Of a stretch of DNA of 32,653 nucleotides, positions 31,797-32,653 are shown in pieces. The stretch covers positions 1 through 32,653 of the forward strand of contig LUZK01000116.1 of the NCBI GenBank assembly GCA_001603595.1, written 5' to 3'. The translations under genes were made by a program, and so were the position numbers. Numbering within the stretch: position 1 is the stretch's first letter; each line of letters opens with the position of its first letter. The notes beneath the pieces were generated by a model. It was not told the DNA's origin, made no database searches, and saw only the letters and a list, made by a program, of their open reading frames with translations. Origin of the DNA: Bacteroidales bacterium Bact_19. Lineage in GTDB: Bacteria > Bacteroidota > Bacteroidia > Bacteroidales > ML635J-15.

Positions 31797-32438
31797 ATGA
31801 AAGACGAAGAAAGGCTGATAAAACTAAAGAATATTTATGAAAAATATTTTGAACACCTTGAAGAAGATCTACAAATAGCAATCAGTACTCAGATTGATAA
31901 TTTTGAAAAAATAAACTCGTTCTACAAATTGTATGAGGAGCAAAGAACACATCTTGAAAGTGAAGTTATAAAGTTGTTTACAAAGGCAAAAAAATATTTT
32001 CAGCATTATTTTATGGCATTGTCAATGGCAATTGACAGGGAAGAAATTCCAGAGAATGTTGCGGAATATTACGGATTGAGCTATCCTTTTGAAATCCCTG
32101 ATACAAATGATTACGAAGAATTTCTTTTAAAAGCAAAAAATCTTTTTGAAGACGATCATAAAAGAATTTTAAACGGAGGTAAACACTTTACTAATCCTTC
32201 AATAGCTACAGTTAAGGTTTATGTTGAGAAATTTGAAGAAAAATATCTTGAATTTCAAAGTTTTATTAAAGCTAAAATTCCTAAAATTGAAAATATAGAA
32301 GCGATGAGACACACAACCGATAAGTTAATTTTTGAGATTACCGGAGAAAAAACAAATGAGACTAATCTTGTTGCAAAAAATGAAAAATCCCCAACTACAT
32401 CATCTAATTGCCAATTAAGTTTAGATTTTGATGTCTAA
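31797..32438 (+). CDS. Orphan helical protein with C-terminal clamp-binding-like motif
   Basis: 213 aa; no named domain recognised. It lacks a signal peptide and transmembrane segments, so it is probably cytosolic. Residues 1-75 are highly charged and predicted helical with coiled-coil character (EERLIKLKNIYEKYFEHLEED ... YKLYEEQRTHLESEVIKLFT). A middle part (about 80-180) is also helical. Residues about 185-205 are a polar, probably flexible tail, ending in QLSLDF at 206-211. This matches the QLxLxF hexapeptide that binds the replication sliding clamp (DnaN). A link to replication or repair is therefore suggested but rests on the short motif alone. It diverges from pyrH with its own promoter and is the last gene in the window. 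Confidence 0.75.
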   Translation: MKDEERLIKLKNIYEKYFEHLEEDLQIAISTQIDNFEKINSFYKLYEEQRTHLESEVIKLFTKAKKYFQHYFMALSMAIDREEIPENVAEYYGLSYPFEIPDTNDYEEFLLKAKNLFEDDHKRILNGGKHFTNPSIATVKVYVEKFEEKYLEFQSFIKAKIPKIENIEAMRHTTDKLIFEITGEKTNETNLVAKNEKSPTTSSNCQLSLDFDV

Positions 32439-32609
32439 TTTTTTCAGCGGATAAATTGCAAATTAAGGATTTAATCAGAAACTTTTACATAGTTTAAAAT
32501 GAATTATTGTGATTTCGATTAGCAAAAACATAATCTAAAAGGGATTCTGTAATTTTTTTGAAAAGTAGGGAGATATTATGTTAGGGAAAATTTTTTAAAA
32601 ATATCAAAA

Positions 32610-32634
32610 TTGTGTGAAAAATATTTTACCTTTG
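32610..32634 (+). promoter_or_regulatory. Promoter pointing out of the window
   Basis: TACCTTTG at 32627-32634 is an exact TAnnTTTG match, with a TTG at 32610-32612 (14-bp spacer, short). The 215 bp after the orphan gene hold no ORF I can support. The transcribed gene would begin beyond the right edge. Confidence 0.4.
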
Positions 32635-32653
32635 CAAAAAACTTTGATATTAA

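Noticed and set aside
1-32653. Mobile element, prophage, CRISPR or defence island
   Set aside because: No transposase, integrase, phage gene, spaced direct repeats or known defence protein is visible; the content is mostly core chromosomal genes.

Overview
The window is strongly AT-rich chromosomal DNA from a member of the Bacteroidota, probably close to the Bacteroidales or an uncultured relative. Three things support this. Many genes are preceded by the Bacteroidota promoter element TAnnTTTG and lack a Shine-Dalgarno sequence. The gene content is typical of the phylum: a PorZ-like type IX secretion (T9SS) component, secreted proteins with T9SS-like C-terminal domains, a bacterial GH3-family enzyme, a PEGA-domain protein with a C-terminal outer-membrane barrel, and a fused DAHP synthase/chorismate mutase. 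Finally, signal peptides typically end just before Gln, as is common in this phylum. I see no tRNA, rRNA, CRISPR array, transposase or prophage gene. This is mostly core chromosome.

Layout. 1-127: possible 3' end of an unknown gene. 128-1663 (-): GH3-family adenylating enzyme, divergent from a long + strand run at 1712-10123 (cvpA-like, M23 peptidase, dxr, rseP, secreted orphan, rdgB, porZ-like, recO). The genes of this run overlap or lie 2-47 bp apart, so they look largely co-transcribed. 10125-11000 (-): GNAT/FemAB-like transferase. 11081-13882 (+): two secreted proteins, the second with four PEGA repeats and an outer-membrane barrel. 13917-15419 (-): gltX, divergent from 15521-16570 (+) DAHP synthase/chorismate mutase. 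16571-19619 (-): an Ig-like lipoprotein and a secreted S28/S37-like serine peptidase. 20010-23399 (+): mfd, after the only gene-free stretch over 300 bp. 23660-25720 (+): T9SS-exported beta-helix protein. 25844-28966 (+): HAD-GH65 fusion, then a DEAD-box helicase at 28991-30247. 30335-31638 (-): pyrH-frr operon. 31797-32438 (+): orphan helical protein. A good promoter at the right edge points to a gene beyond the window.

How the genes fit together. The large left operon mixes envelope maintenance (M23 peptidase, RseP, PorZ-like), isoprenoid precursor synthesis (Dxr), nucleotide-pool cleaning (RdgB) and DNA repair (RecO). The T9SS theme recurs as machinery (PorZ-like) and cargo (23660-25720, possibly 11081-12007). 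The HAD-GH65 fusion looks like a one-polypeptide route from an alpha-glucosyl disaccharide to glucose 6-phosphate.

Most interesting points. The orphan at 31797-32438 ends in a flexible tail carrying QLSLDF, an exact match to the QLxLxF sliding-clamp-binding consensus. The HAD-GH65 gene has a G8 tract just after the catalytic Glu codon and a 17-bp palindrome over its probable promoter. The PEGA-barrel protein and its upstream partner form a possible uncharacterised cell-surface pair. Several convergent genes abut with 0-1 bp between stop codons. I did not find a clear-cut new multi-gene defence or mobile system.
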